From Oscillospiraceae bacterium (GTDB lineage Bacteria; Bacillota_A; Clostridia; Saccharofermentanales; Saccharofermentanaceae): a stretch of DNA of 14,736 nucleotides. A program made the translations under genes and the position numbers. Where the stretch lies: NCBI GenBank assembly GCA_902803365.1, contig CADCPU010000040.1, forward strand, positions 1 through 14,736, written 5' to 3'. The notes under the pieces were generated by a model, which saw only the letters and a program-made list of their open reading frames with translations, ran no database searches and was not told where the DNA came from. Below are positions 6,970-14,351 of this stretch, one piece after another (the stretch's first letter is position 1; the number at the start of each line of letters is the position of its first letter).

Positions 6970-8784
6970 ATGGCATATACATCACAGTTTTTCGGGGAGC
7001 GTAAGGCAGAACTTGATAAGCAGATCGCGATCCTCGAGAAGAAAAGCTTTAAACTGAGCCTTGTAAGGCTCTTTGTATTTTTGCTGACGGCAGCTTCTGT
7101 CGTCGCTTCTATTGTCGTAAAGAATTATCTTATCCTGATCGCATCGGGTATCCTGTTCGTCTTGTTTGTTTATCTTTGTATGAAGCACTACAAGGTCAAC
7201 GGCGAACTTAAGTATGACAAGGCTCTCGCCGAAGTCAATGACAGATATATCGCCAGATGCAATGGTGATTTTTCCAAACTTACGGATAAGGGCTCCGAGT
7301 TTGCCTTAACGGATCACGACTATTGCGTGGATCTTGATATATTCGGCGAAGCATCCCTTTTCGCGCTCTATAACATATCCGAGAGTGCATTCGGCCGCGC
7401 TAAGTTTGCTGATGAACTTCTTAATGCGCATGTATCCGACAGGACCAATGATGATATCAGAAAGCGTCAGGCCGCTGTCAGGGAATTATCTTCCGATCCT
7501 CTCTTCCTGGAATCATATCAGGCTTACGAGAAACTCGGAAAGATCGATAAGATGCCTGAGGCGCTCCTTAAACTCTCCAAGAATGAATATGTATCGTTTA
7601 CCGGCGGTATGAGACTTGCGGTAAAGCTCTTGCTCCTTTTGTGGCTCATTCCGGTCGCAACAGTCTTTGTTGCACCGAAGTTCCTTGGTGCTTCGATCAT
7701 GTTCATCGTTATCGTAAATCTTATCGCGAGTTTCTCGCTTTCTTCCAAGTATTCCGAATGCTTCAGGGCAGTTGAGGGTATCTCGCGCCAGACGGACGCG
7801 CTTGCTTCGCTTTATACCGAACTTGAGAAGCATGACTTTAAAGATCCGCTCATAAGGAGCCTTATCTATGACGAAGGCGTCGAAAACAAAGTCTCGGACA
7901 GCCTTAAGTCTCTTGCGAAGACCTGTGCTCTTGCCAAGGTCAGGATGCAGCCGCTCGTTGCTCTCGTCCTTAATGCTCTGTGTCTTTATGACGCCATGTT
8001 GGCAGATAAGTTCACTGCTTGGGCCGAGAAGTACGGAAAAAGGCTCGAGAAGAATGTTGAGAACCTTGCAGTTATCGAATCTCTCATGAGCGCTTCCGTT
8101 GTATCGATAATCTCAAGATACAGCGTTACTCCTGAACTTGTTGATTGCGGCAGGGATGATAAGACCAATGCCTTCTTTGACGGAAAGCAGATCGTTCATC
8201 CGCTCCTTGATCCTGAGAAAGCAGTATCAAATTCGATAAAGATCGACGGCAAGACAGCTCTTATCACTGGTTCCAACATGTCAGGCAAGACTACGCTCAT
8301 AAGGACGATCGGCGTATGCTCGATATTGGCTTATATCGGTGCGGATGTTCCCGCTGAATCCTTAAAGCTCGGAAGGATGAGAGTCGTATCTTCCATGAGG
8401 ATCGTTGATGATATGAAAGAAGAGATGAGTACATTCAGAGCGGAACTCGTCAGGATATCAAGGATCGTAAAAGCGGGCAGGGAAGGTCATCCGCTCCTGT
8501 TCCTCATCGATGAGATCTTCAGAGGTACTAATTCAGCAGACAGGACCGAGGGTGCAATGACAGTCCTCAAGATCCTTGCCAAGGATGAGATAATCGGTCT
8601 TATGACTACTCATGACTATGCACTCTGTGATGAAGCGGCGGCTACGATGCCAAACATCTCATATTTCCACTTCTCTGAGACATATGATGATAACGGTATA
8701 TATTTTGACTATAAATTAAAGGATGGAGTATCGAATATTTCTAATGCAAAATACCTTATGAAATTGGTAGGCATTATAATATAA
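6970..8784 (+). CDS. Membrane-embedded MutS-like ATPase (MutS-family protein without mismatch-recognition domains)
   Basis: This 604-residue protein has the MutS C-terminal ATPase: Walker A GSNMSGKTT (residues 434-442), a STFRAEL-type segment (487-493), Walker B LLFLIDE followed by IFRGTNSADR (509-525), and the conserved TTHD (546-549). Ahead of it lies a helical core/lever region. Two pairs of membrane segments are visible, about 31-50 with 53-72 and 215-236 with 239-257; the second pair is inserted within the lever region. The N-terminal mismatch-binding domain (F-x-E motif) of MutS and the Smr nuclease of MutS2 are both absent, so it is not a standard repair protein. Similar membrane MutS-like proteins occur in Bacillota and Bacteroidota, with no function known to me. 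The ATG at 6970 follows a GGAAATGGAA purine tract after 30 bases of spacer from the sirtuin stop, suggesting cotranscription. Confidence 0.9.
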   Translation: MAYTSQFFGERKAELDKQIAILEKKSFKLSLVRLFVFLLTAASVVASIVVKNYLILIASGILFVLFVYLCMKHYKVNGELKYDKALAEVNDRYIARCNGDFSKLTDKGSEFALTDHDYCVDLDIFGEASLFALYNISESAFGRAKFADELLNAHVSDRTNDDIRKRQAAVRELSSDPLFLESYQAYEKLGKIDKMPEALLKLSKNEYVSFTGGMRLAVKLLLLLWLIPVATVFVAPKFLGASIMFIVIVNLIASFSLSSKYSECFRAVEGISRQTDALASLYTELEKHDFKDPLIRSLIYDEGVENKVSDSLKSLAKTCALAKVRMQPLVALVLNALCLYDAMLADKFTAWAEKYGKRLEKNVENLAVIESLMSASVVSIISRYSVTPELVDCGRDDKTNAFFDGKQIVHPLLDPEKAVSNSIKIDGKTALITGSNMSGKTTLIRTIGVCSILAYIGADVPAESLKLGRMRVVSSMRIVDDMKEEMSTFRAELVRISRIVKAGREGHPLLFLIDEIFRGTNSADRTEGAMTVLKILAKDEIIGLMTTHDYALCDEAAATMPNISYFHFSETYDDNGIYFDYKLKDGVSNISNAKYLMKLVGIII

Positions 8785-8785
8785 T
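8775..8785 (+). promoter_or_regulatory. Possible -10 region(s) for lysA
   Basis: Two overlapping TATAAT hexamers (8775-8780 and 8780-8785) overlap the end of the MutS-like gene, about 42-47 bases before the lysA ATG. No good -35 is found at normal spacing (TACCTT at 8752-8757 for the first), so this could simply be AT-rich sequence. Confidence 0.3.
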
Positions 8786-8815
8786 ACGAAATAATAGAAA
8801 GTAAGAATCGAACTT

Positions 8816-8820
8816 GGAGG
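8816..8820 (+). promoter_or_regulatory. Ribosome binding site that sets the lysA start
   Basis: GGAGG lies 6 bases before the ATG at 8827. An in-frame TTG at 8821 directly abuts the site and is therefore rejected as start. Confidence 0.85.
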
Positions 8821-8826
8821 TTGTAT

Positions 8827-10077
8827 ATGGATTCGTTTTTGAAGTCAGTTGACTATTTTAAGGGTAATAAGCCGGAGGATATTGCGGCTCAGTACGGCAC
8901 CCCGCTTTATGTATATAACGAGGACATCCTTCGCGACAGAATGCGCAAAGTAGAAGGACTTATCAAGAAGTATCCTTATACGGCTAACTATTCGATCAAG
9001 GCTAATTCCAACTTGAGGATCCTTAAGATCGCTCTTGAAGAAGGCCTTAATGCTGATGCAATGTCAGTAAATGAAATCAGGATCCTTTTTGAAGCAGGAT
9101 TCCCGGCTGAGAGGATATTCTTCGTTCCTAATAACGTAAGTTCAGAGGAACTTATCTTTGCTCATGATCACGATGTCATCACGAGTCTTGATTCCATCGA
9201 TCAGCTCAGAAGATTCGGTGAGCTCTTCCCGGGTGGCGAGTGCGCAGTCAGGATCAATCCGGGTGTAGGCGCAGGTCACCACGAGAAGGTTGTTACGGCA
9301 GGTAAGAAGACAAAGTTCGCAGTAGCTGAAGAAGATATCGATCAGATCTTTGCAGTTGCAGAAGAGTTCAACCTTAAGATCGTCGGTATCAACCAGCACG
9401 TTGGTTCTTTGTTTATGTCACCTGAGCCTTTCCTCAAGGCTATCGAGAATTTCCTTAGGATCGCCAGAAAGTTCAAGAACCTGAAGTTCATCGACTTCGG
9501 CGGCGGTTATGGTATTCCTTACCATAAACTTAATGGCGAGGCTGATTTTGATATCGAGGGGCTTTCCAGAGACGTAGAGCCTATCCTTGATGATTTTGTC
9601 AAAGATTACGGTGATGCTCCTTTGTTCAAGTCCGAGCCGGGCCGTTTCTGTGTTGCTGAGTCTTCCGTTATCCTCGGTCGTGTTCATGCTACAAAGCAGA
9701 ATGCCGGTAATCACTATGCAGGTACCGATGTCGGAATGAACGTTCTTGCAAGACCTACTCTCTATGATTCATGGCATGATATTGAAGTTATCAGAGATAA
9801 TGAGATCGTATCAAGAGACGAAGGTACACAGGTTGTAAGTGTAACAGGTAATATCTGCGAATCAGGTGATATCCTTGCCAAGGATCGTGAGCTTCCTATC
9901 ATCAAGACAGGTGATCTTATTGCAGTTCTGGATACAGGTGCTTACGGTTATTCGATGAGCTATCCATATAACCTCAGAACAAGACCTTGTGAAATTCTTG
10001 TTACAAGCGAGGGAAAAATAGAAGTCATTCGCAGAAGAGAGACATTTGAAGACCTAATGGCACTTTACAATCAGTAA
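8827..10077 (+). CDS. lysA: Diaminopimelate decarboxylase
   Basis: This 416-residue PLP enzyme converts meso-diaminopimelate to L-lysine and CO2, the last step of lysine synthesis, in the cytoplasm. It is a fold-type III decarboxylase. Lys58 in YSIKAN forms the PLP Schiff base, HVGS (191-194) and GGGYGIP (225-231) bind cofactor phosphate, and EPGR (270-273) follows. C344-ESGD is the substrate/dimer motif in which Cys acts from the partner subunit, and GAYGYSMSYPYN (371-382) is the family's C-terminal signature. The residue set and length (415-440 usual) favour LysA over ornithine/arginine or carboxynorspermidine decarboxylases. No lysine riboswitch can fit in the 42-base leader. It stands between unrelated genes and is probably a single unit or read from the upstream operon. 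No terminator hairpin is visible after its stop. Confidence 0.95.
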   Translation: MDSFLKSVDYFKGNKPEDIAAQYGTPLYVYNEDILRDRMRKVEGLIKKYPYTANYSIKANSNLRILKIALEEGLNADAMSVNEIRILFEAGFPAERIFFVPNNVSSEELIFAHDHDVITSLDSIDQLRRFGELFPGGECAVRINPGVGAGHHEKVVTAGKKTKFAVAEEDIDQIFAVAEEFNLKIVGINQHVGSLFMSPEPFLKAIENFLRIARKFKNLKFIDFGGGYGIPYHKLNGEADFDIEGLSRDVEPILDDFVKDYGDAPLFKSEPGRFCVAESSVILGRVHATKQNAGNHYAGTDVGMNVLARPTLYDSWHDIEVIRDNEIVSRDEGTQVVSVTGNICESGDILAKDRELPIIKTGDLIAVLDTGAYGYSMSYPYNLRTRPCEILVTSEGKIEVIRRRETFEDLMALYNQ

Positions 10078-10166
10078 ATTTATTTATATATTTATATTGG
10101 TTGGTTAGGATATTTGACATAAATGTGAATATTCTAGTGTTGTGAATTGGGGTATTTAAAGGGCGA
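10078..10166. other. AT-rich intergenic region before the kinase operon
   Basis: The first 30 bases after lysA are almost pure A/T with no G+C hairpin. Further on are a TTGACA box and an 8-bp palindrome GAATATTC (10127-10134) lying between the -35 box and the gene. The palindrome could be an operator half or chance. Confidence 0.4.
10114..10140 (+). promoter_or_regulatory. Candidate promoter of the kinase-VWA-PP2C-coiled-coil operon
   Basis: A perfect -35 TTGACA lies at 10114-10119. The best -10 is TAGTGT (10135-10140), only 3 of 6 consensus positions, at 15-base spacing. A strong -35 with a poor -10 and short spacing is typical of promoters needing an activator, but this is inference from two short boxes. 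Confidence 0.4.
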
Positions 10167-11861
10167 ATGTTTGAAGGAGCAATAAGGAAGTATAGTTGCT
10201 TTGCTCTCGATTATTCTTTCTTTAGAGAATTTTCGGGAATGTCATATTTTAGGGACCTTTTTACCAGGGTTTCAGACGGCTCGTGTGAAGTATACGTGGG
10301 CCGTGACTTTAAGTTGCTTCATCACTGTGTCACTCATCAGGCAGCTGATAAGGACGCGCCGGTTTCAAGTGCCCTTCGCGACTTCTTTGGTGTACTCATC
10401 AATCTTAAGAGAATACATGAGATTTCTGCCGTAACGAGCAGGGAGTTCTTAAATGAGATATCCAAGATCGATGATATCTGCCTCATCACGACCAGAACAG
10501 GCATATTATTCAAGCGAATGTACGATCAGAAACTCAATCTGGATAAGCCCATCATCCTTGTGTCAAAGACCGAGGTAGAGGTATTTGCAAACAGTGATGA
10601 GTGCTATAGGAATGTTTCTGAGATCAAGATAAGCCCTCTTGCTTCCAAGACGGGCTACCTTGACGCACATGTATTCTGTAATGTCGGCGACGTTGTTCAG
10701 ACGGCAGGACAGAAGAATATCACATTGGCTTCAAGGATAAGTAACGGTGCCGAAGGAATGATCTTTAAGACCAATGATCCGAGGATCGTTGCCAAGATAT
10801 ATCACAGGGGCGTCATCACACCGCTTCGCTGGAGCAAGCTTACGAGAATGGCTGCTCTCGGTATTAATACCGTTGAGATCTGTTGGCCGCTCGATCTGTT
10901 GTTCTATCACGGCGTTCCGGTCGGTTATACGATGAGGTTCGGTAAGGGTTCGACATTGAGCAATATCTTTGACGGACCTGATGCGATCACAAATGCCTTC
11001 CCTGACTGGAAGAGGATCGATATCGTCGAGACACTGCTTATCCTTCTCGAAAAGTATCTTTATCTTCATATGCATGATATCGTCATCGGTGACATTCAGC
11101 TCAAGAATGTTCTTCTTTATTCTTCCGCTTCGTGTTATCTGATCGATATGGACAGTATCCAGGTAGGAAATCTTCCTTGTCCTGTAGGTACGGAGGAATT
11201 TACGCCTCCTGAACTCTGGGGTCGTAATTTCTCGGATTTCTTAAGAACGCTTAAGATGGAAGACTACTGTATAGCTATGCTCGTATTCTCCGTATTGTTC
11301 TGCGGACTTCATCCGTATGCGAGAAGAAACGGTAAGGATACGCTCCGAGAGGAGATCCTGGAGAGAAATTTCCCTTATAAGCTCGATAATTCCAATACTG
11401 AAGAGATCCCTGTAGGCGGATATAACTTCATTTGGGAGTATCTTCCTGATAACATCAGAAGGATGCTCTACGATGTTTTCGCGCTTGGTATTTCTCATGA
11501 GGCGATCGAGTGGTATTCTGTTATAGTAGATTATAAAGAGAAACTCGTCGCAAGACGCTTTGAAGACCCTGAGGCATACAAAGTATTCCCGAAGATGGAC
11601 TACAAGCCGACTACGAGCGAAGTTCCTCAGAATGTAAAGAATATAAACAACAATTCATTTAAGAGCAGACTTGCAAGCGCAACAGGAACCAACCCATTTG
11701 CTGCAGTCGCTAACAACAATATGCCTGATCCTTCTCTGGTAGCTACGAACAAGTCGTTCTATGCAGCCCGCGCCAAGAAGGAAGAGGAGCCTGCCCCAAC
11801 AGGTTCAGACGAAGGCAAGGCCAAAGGCGGACTTTTCTCGCGATTTGGCAAACGTAAGTGA
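10167..11861 (+). CDS. Atypical Ser/Thr protein kinase (YegI-like, TerY-P-type) with unknown N-terminal domain
   Basis: A 564-residue protein. Residues about 184-465 form a protein kinase domain: glycine loop SNGAEGMIF (192-200), ATP-anchoring Lys210 in IVAKIY, and a catalytic loop GDIQLKN with Asp309 and Asn314, where the usual His-Arg-Asp is Ile-Gly-Asp. The metal-binding Asp327 lies in LIDMDSIQ (DFG reads D-M-D), and TPPELWG (346-352) replaces APE. This pattern (G-D-x-x-x-x-N, D-x-D-S) matches the YegI-type kinases found with PP2C and VWA partners. Lacking the HRD Arg, it is probably not switched by activation-loop phosphorylation. Residues 1-155 are an unrecognised alpha/beta domain. Residues 480-564 are low-complexity and end in a basic tail GGLFSRFGKRK. 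No membrane segment is seen. The ATG at 10167 has AAAGGG only 3 bases upstream (10158-10163), unusually close. Its substrates are likely encoded beside it. Confidence 0.85.
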   Translation: MFEGAIRKYSCFALDYSFFREFSGMSYFRDLFTRVSDGSCEVYVGRDFKLLHHCVTHQAADKDAPVSSALRDFFGVLINLKRIHEISAVTSREFLNEISKIDDICLITTRTGILFKRMYDQKLNLDKPIILVSKTEVEVFANSDECYRNVSEIKISPLASKTGYLDAHVFCNVGDVVQTAGQKNITLASRISNGAEGMIFKTNDPRIVAKIYHRGVITPLRWSKLTRMAALGINTVEICWPLDLLFYHGVPVGYTMRFGKGSTLSNIFDGPDAITNAFPDWKRIDIVETLLILLEKYLYLHMHDIVIGDIQLKNVLLYSSASCYLIDMDSIQVGNLPCPVGTEEFTPPELWGRNFSDFLRTLKMEDYCIAMLVFSVLFCGLHPYARRNGKDTLREEILERNFPYKLDNSNTEEIPVGGYNFIWEYLPDNIRRMLYDVFALGISHEAIEWYSVIVDYKEKLVARRFEDPEAYKVFPKMDYKPTTSEVPQNVKNINNNSFKSRLASATGTNPFAAVANNNMPDPSLVATNKSFYAARAKKEEEPAPTGSDEGKAKGGLFSRFGKRK

Positions 11862-11869
11862 AAGTGAAA

Positions 11870-11873
11870 GGAG
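11870..11873 (+). promoter_or_regulatory. Ribosome binding site that sets the VWA start
   Basis: AAAGGAG (core GGAG, 11870-11873) sits 5 bases before the ATG at 11879. The in-frame GTG at 11858, which overlaps the kinase stop, lies upstream of this site and is rejected. Confidence 0.8.
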
Positions 11874-11878
11874 AATCT

Positions 11879-12604
11879 ATGGCAGACTTTAATGCTTCAG
11901 ATTTTAGTAACAGTACGAGAAGAAGACTTCCGATATGCTTCTGTCTTGATACGTCCGGCTCCATGCAGGGCGATCCTATAAGACAACTCAACATGGGTCT
12001 TCAGAACTTTATGTCCTCGATCAAGAACAACGATGATACAAGATCGGCTACCGATATCGCGATCATCACATTTGGTTCTTCAGTTGAGATCGTTCTTCCT
12101 TTCGGTAAGCTCAGCAAGGAGAAAGTCCTTCCTGAGATCCAGGCTTCAACGAGCCTTACTCCGATCGGTGAAGGTGTACTTACTGCACTTGAGCTTCTCA
12201 ACGCACGTAAGGAAGGATATAAGGAACTTGGTATCAAGTATTATCAGCCTTGGATCGTAGTTATCACTGACGGCGCTCCTCAGGGTCCAAACTCAATGGC
12301 AAACTATCGTGCAGCCGTAGAGGCATGCAATGAACTTGAGAAAAACGACAAGCTCGTAGTATTCAATATCGGCGTAGGTAATTCGGTTGACTTCGATCTT
12401 TTGAAGCTCCTGTCCATCAAGCGTCCTGAACCGATCTCCGTTGCTTCTGCAGAATTCGGTAAGCTCTTTGAGTTCCTCGGTTCTTCAAGTTCGTCCGTCG
12501 TATCGTCCGGTATCTCTGACGATGCTCTCTACAACATCTCTACCGAGCCGGAAGGTGAGGCTGTAGACGTTGATGAGTTCTTCAAATTCTTGGAAGAGGA
12601 GTAA
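11879..12604 (+). CDS. VWA-domain protein with intact MIDAS (TerY/YegL-like)
   Basis: This 241-residue cytoplasmic protein is essentially one von Willebrand A domain. The metal-ion-dependent adhesion site is complete: D24-T-S-G-S28 (DTSGSM), Thr94 in SLTPIGEG, and Asp131 in VVITDGAPQG. Such domains bind partner proteins through a coordinated Mg2+ or Mn2+. No signal peptide or membrane segment is present. Residues 1-15 are a short polar, basic lead; residues 201-210 are Ser-rich, a plausible phosphosite cluster for the adjacent kinase; and the tail (225-241) is acidic, ending DEFFKFLEEE. Size and context next to a kinase and PP2C match TerY in TerY-P triads and E. coli YegL. It begins 17 bases after the kinase stop. 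The likely role is scaffold or substrate of the kinase/phosphatase pair; this is inferred from gene association. Confidence 0.9.
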   Translation: MADFNASDFSNSTRRRLPICFCLDTSGSMQGDPIRQLNMGLQNFMSSIKNNDDTRSATDIAIITFGSSVEIVLPFGKLSKEKVLPEIQASTSLTPIGEGVLTALELLNARKEGYKELGIKYYQPWIVVITDGAPQGPNSMANYRAAVEACNELEKNDKLVVFNIGVGNSVDFDLLKLLSIKRPEPISVASAEFGKLFEFLGSSSSSVVSSGISDDALYNISTEPEGEAVDVDEFFKFLEEE

Positions 12605-12615
12605 CCAAAACTATT

Positions 12616-13707
12616 ATGGTCAATGCTAAGGTCGCTGCCGTAACCCTTATGGGACAGAAACATATGCACCGCGGTGTTCCGTGCGAGGATTATTCTCTCG
12701 CAGGCGAGAACAACGGTGTCAGTGTTGTCGTCCTCTCAGACGGTGCCGGCGGAAAGGATTATACACACGCACGTTACGGTTCAAAGATAACATGTGACAC
12801 TGTCGCGGATATCCTGACCAAACACTTTGACGCTATATATAGTGAGAATCGTGAGGCAGCGATAAAGAACCTTCTTATCGCAGCTATCCATACGAATATG
12901 GCAGATGCCATCACTTCCTTGGGACTCGATTCACTGGAGAGGCTCTCTTGCACATTGCTCTTCTGCGCTGTCAAGGACAGACGTGTCATTATAGGACACA
13001 TCGGTGACGGTCTGATCGTAAGAGTATCTGCTTCCGGCATATCGCCTTTTTCGATGCCGCAGAACGGTGAGAATGCTTCTTCGACATATTTTGTAACCGC
13101 TAATCATGCGGCTGACTATCTTAGGATAACCAAGACCACCGTTGACGATCTTCACGGTATTGCCCTGATGACGGACGGTGTTCAGGATATGGTATATGAC
13201 GAGAACAGCGGTCTTGTAAGACCTGTTGTTGCCCGTATGACTGATACGCTCAAGGGTTCACGCGAATCTTGCGAGCGTGAGGTAAAGTCGATACTTGAGA
13301 AGTATATCGTCGGCTCCAGCAATATGAGTGATGATGCTTCGTTCGGTATCGTTTACTTTGACAGGACGCCTGCGCCTGATTCCTCGAAGCTGCCTTCTCA
13401 GGCTTCTTCCTTCACGAAGAACCCGAGAGATACGTTCAAGGATCTTCAGATGGAATGGCTTCCGAAGGTAAAAAAAGCAAAGAATGTGATCATCAATGCC
13501 GGCGTAAACAAGCCTGTATTTGAGAAAACTGCTCCGGCTGCACAGCCTGTATCCAAGCATGAACAGAAAGCCGGGGAGGTAATGGAAGATAAGATCGAGG
13601 ATCTTGAAGAGCATAGCAAGATAGGTGACGGATTCGTCCTGGGTGTCATAATAGGCGTCCTGCTCAGCGCCATTTTGGTCGGTGCTCTGTATCTTGTAAT
13701 GTTTTGA
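12616..13707 (+). CDS. PP2C-family Ser/Thr phosphatase with C-terminal membrane anchor (PphC/YegK-like)
   Basis: A 363-residue metal-dependent protein phosphatase. Motifs in order: H19-R-G-V-P-C-E-D25 at the N-terminus, the metal site SDGAGG (Asp42), GHIGDG (Asp131), MTDGVQD (Asp187) and MSDDASFG (Asp239/240). Thus all four metal-binding Asp regions are kept and it should be active. The catalytic domain ends near residue 250, followed by a linker of about 85 residues rich in Pro, Ala, Lys and Glu. A hydrophobic helix (about 339-362) ends one residue before the C-terminus, which makes it a tail-anchored protein with the enzyme in the cytoplasm. The start ATG is 11 bases after the VWA stop. The nearest Shine-Dalgarno sequence (GAGGAG, 12596-12601) is 14 bases away, so translation is probably coupled to the VWA gene. 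It is predicted to reverse the kinase's action. Confidence 0.92.
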   Translation: MVNAKVAAVTLMGQKHMHRGVPCEDYSLAGENNGVSVVVLSDGAGGKDYTHARYGSKITCDTVADILTKHFDAIYSENREAAIKNLLIAAIHTNMADAITSLGLDSLERLSCTLLFCAVKDRRVIIGHIGDGLIVRVSASGISPFSMPQNGENASSTYFVTANHAADYLRITKTTVDDLHGIALMTDGVQDMVYDENSGLVRPVVARMTDTLKGSRESCEREVKSILEKYIVGSSNMSDDASFGIVYFDRTPAPDSSKLPSQASSFTKNPRDTFKDLQMEWLPKVKKAKNVIINAGVNKPVFEKTAPAAQPVSKHEQKAGEVMEDKIEDLEEHSKIGDGFVLGVIIGVLLSAILVGALYLVMF

Positions 13708-13716
13708 GGTTGAATT

Positions 13717-13721
13717 GGAGG
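13717..13721 (+). promoter_or_regulatory. Ribosome binding site that sets the coiled-coil protein start
   Basis: GGAGG lies 5 bases before the ATG at 13727. The in-frame TTG at 13715 overlaps the site and is rejected. Confidence 0.8.
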
Positions 13722-13726
13722 GTAAA

Positions 13727-14326
13727 ATGTCAGAGGCACAGCGCAAATATACGATATTACCGGGTGTTCCCACACCTGATTATGAGACGATCCTGTCAGC
13801 ATCGTCCGACTATTCCGAGCCGGGTGAGCTTGATTACAAGACCGAACGCAACTTTACACATGAGATCGAAAATGCAGAGAAGATGAAGGCACTTGCTGCA
13901 GCTAATCCGAAGGACGTCGAAGAGCTTATCAAGCTCGGAGAAGATTTATCCAATCAGGAAGAGGCAGAGAGGATCGCGAGCCAAAACCGCATGAATGCGA
14001 TCAAGGAGCGCGCAGTTCAGGCTGCAGCATCCATGGACGAACTCAGAGAAGCCGCTTCCAAGCAGGAAGTCGACGACGAGCGTCGTGAACAGCTCGATGC
14101 AGAGATGCGTGAGCGTGATGAGGCTGCCGCTAAGCAGGAAGAACTCGAGCGTGTTCGTGCAGAGCGTCGTGCACAGCAGAAGAAAGCCGTTGAGGAGCTC
14201 AAGGCTAAGGCTGCTGCTAATGAAGCTGCTGCAGAAGCAGAAAAGGCAAAATTTGATAACGACGACGATATGCTCAACCTCTCAGAAGAGGATGTTGAGG
14301 ATACATTCGGAGAGTTCCTCGAGTAA
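13727..14326 (+). CDS. Charged coiled-coil protein of unknown function, fourth gene of the kinase/phosphatase operon
   Basis: I do not recognise a family in this 199-residue protein. Residues 1-45 are polar with several Ser, Thr and Tyr (LPGVPTPDYETILSAS), probably disordered and suitable for phosphorylation. Residues about 48-175 are an almost continuous alpha-helix rich in Ala, Glu, Arg and Lys with heptad-like spacing, expected to be a coiled coil. The last 20 residues are acidic (DNDDDMLNLSEEDVED) and end DTFGEFLE, resembling the end of the VWA protein. No signal peptide or membrane segment is seen. It begins 19 bases after the phosphatase stop and the operon terminator follows, so it belongs to the same transcript. 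A scaffold or substrate role in the kinase-phosphatase module is inferred from position and composition alone. Confidence 0.8.
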   Translation: MSEAQRKYTILPGVPTPDYETILSASSDYSEPGELDYKTERNFTHEIENAEKMKALAAANPKDVEELIKLGEDLSNQEEAERIASQNRMNAIKERAVQAAASMDELREAASKQEVDDERREQLDAEMRERDEAAAKQEELERVRAERRAQQKKAVEELKAKAAANEAAAEAEKAKFDNDDDMLNLSEEDVEDTFGEFLE

Positions 14327-14351
14327 TCAATTGTTATCGAAAATCATACAT

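Noticed and set aside
8785..8826. Lysine riboswitch upstream of lysA
   Set aside because: Only 42 bases separate lysA from the preceding gene, far too short for this riboswitch of about 170 bases, and no structured element is visible.
10150..10155. GGGTAT resembling a sigma-B type -10 box before the kinase gene
   Set aside because: No GTTT-type -35 lies at the needed distance, the box is only 11 bases from the ATG and just upstream of the ribosome binding site, and sigma-B is not expected in Clostridia.
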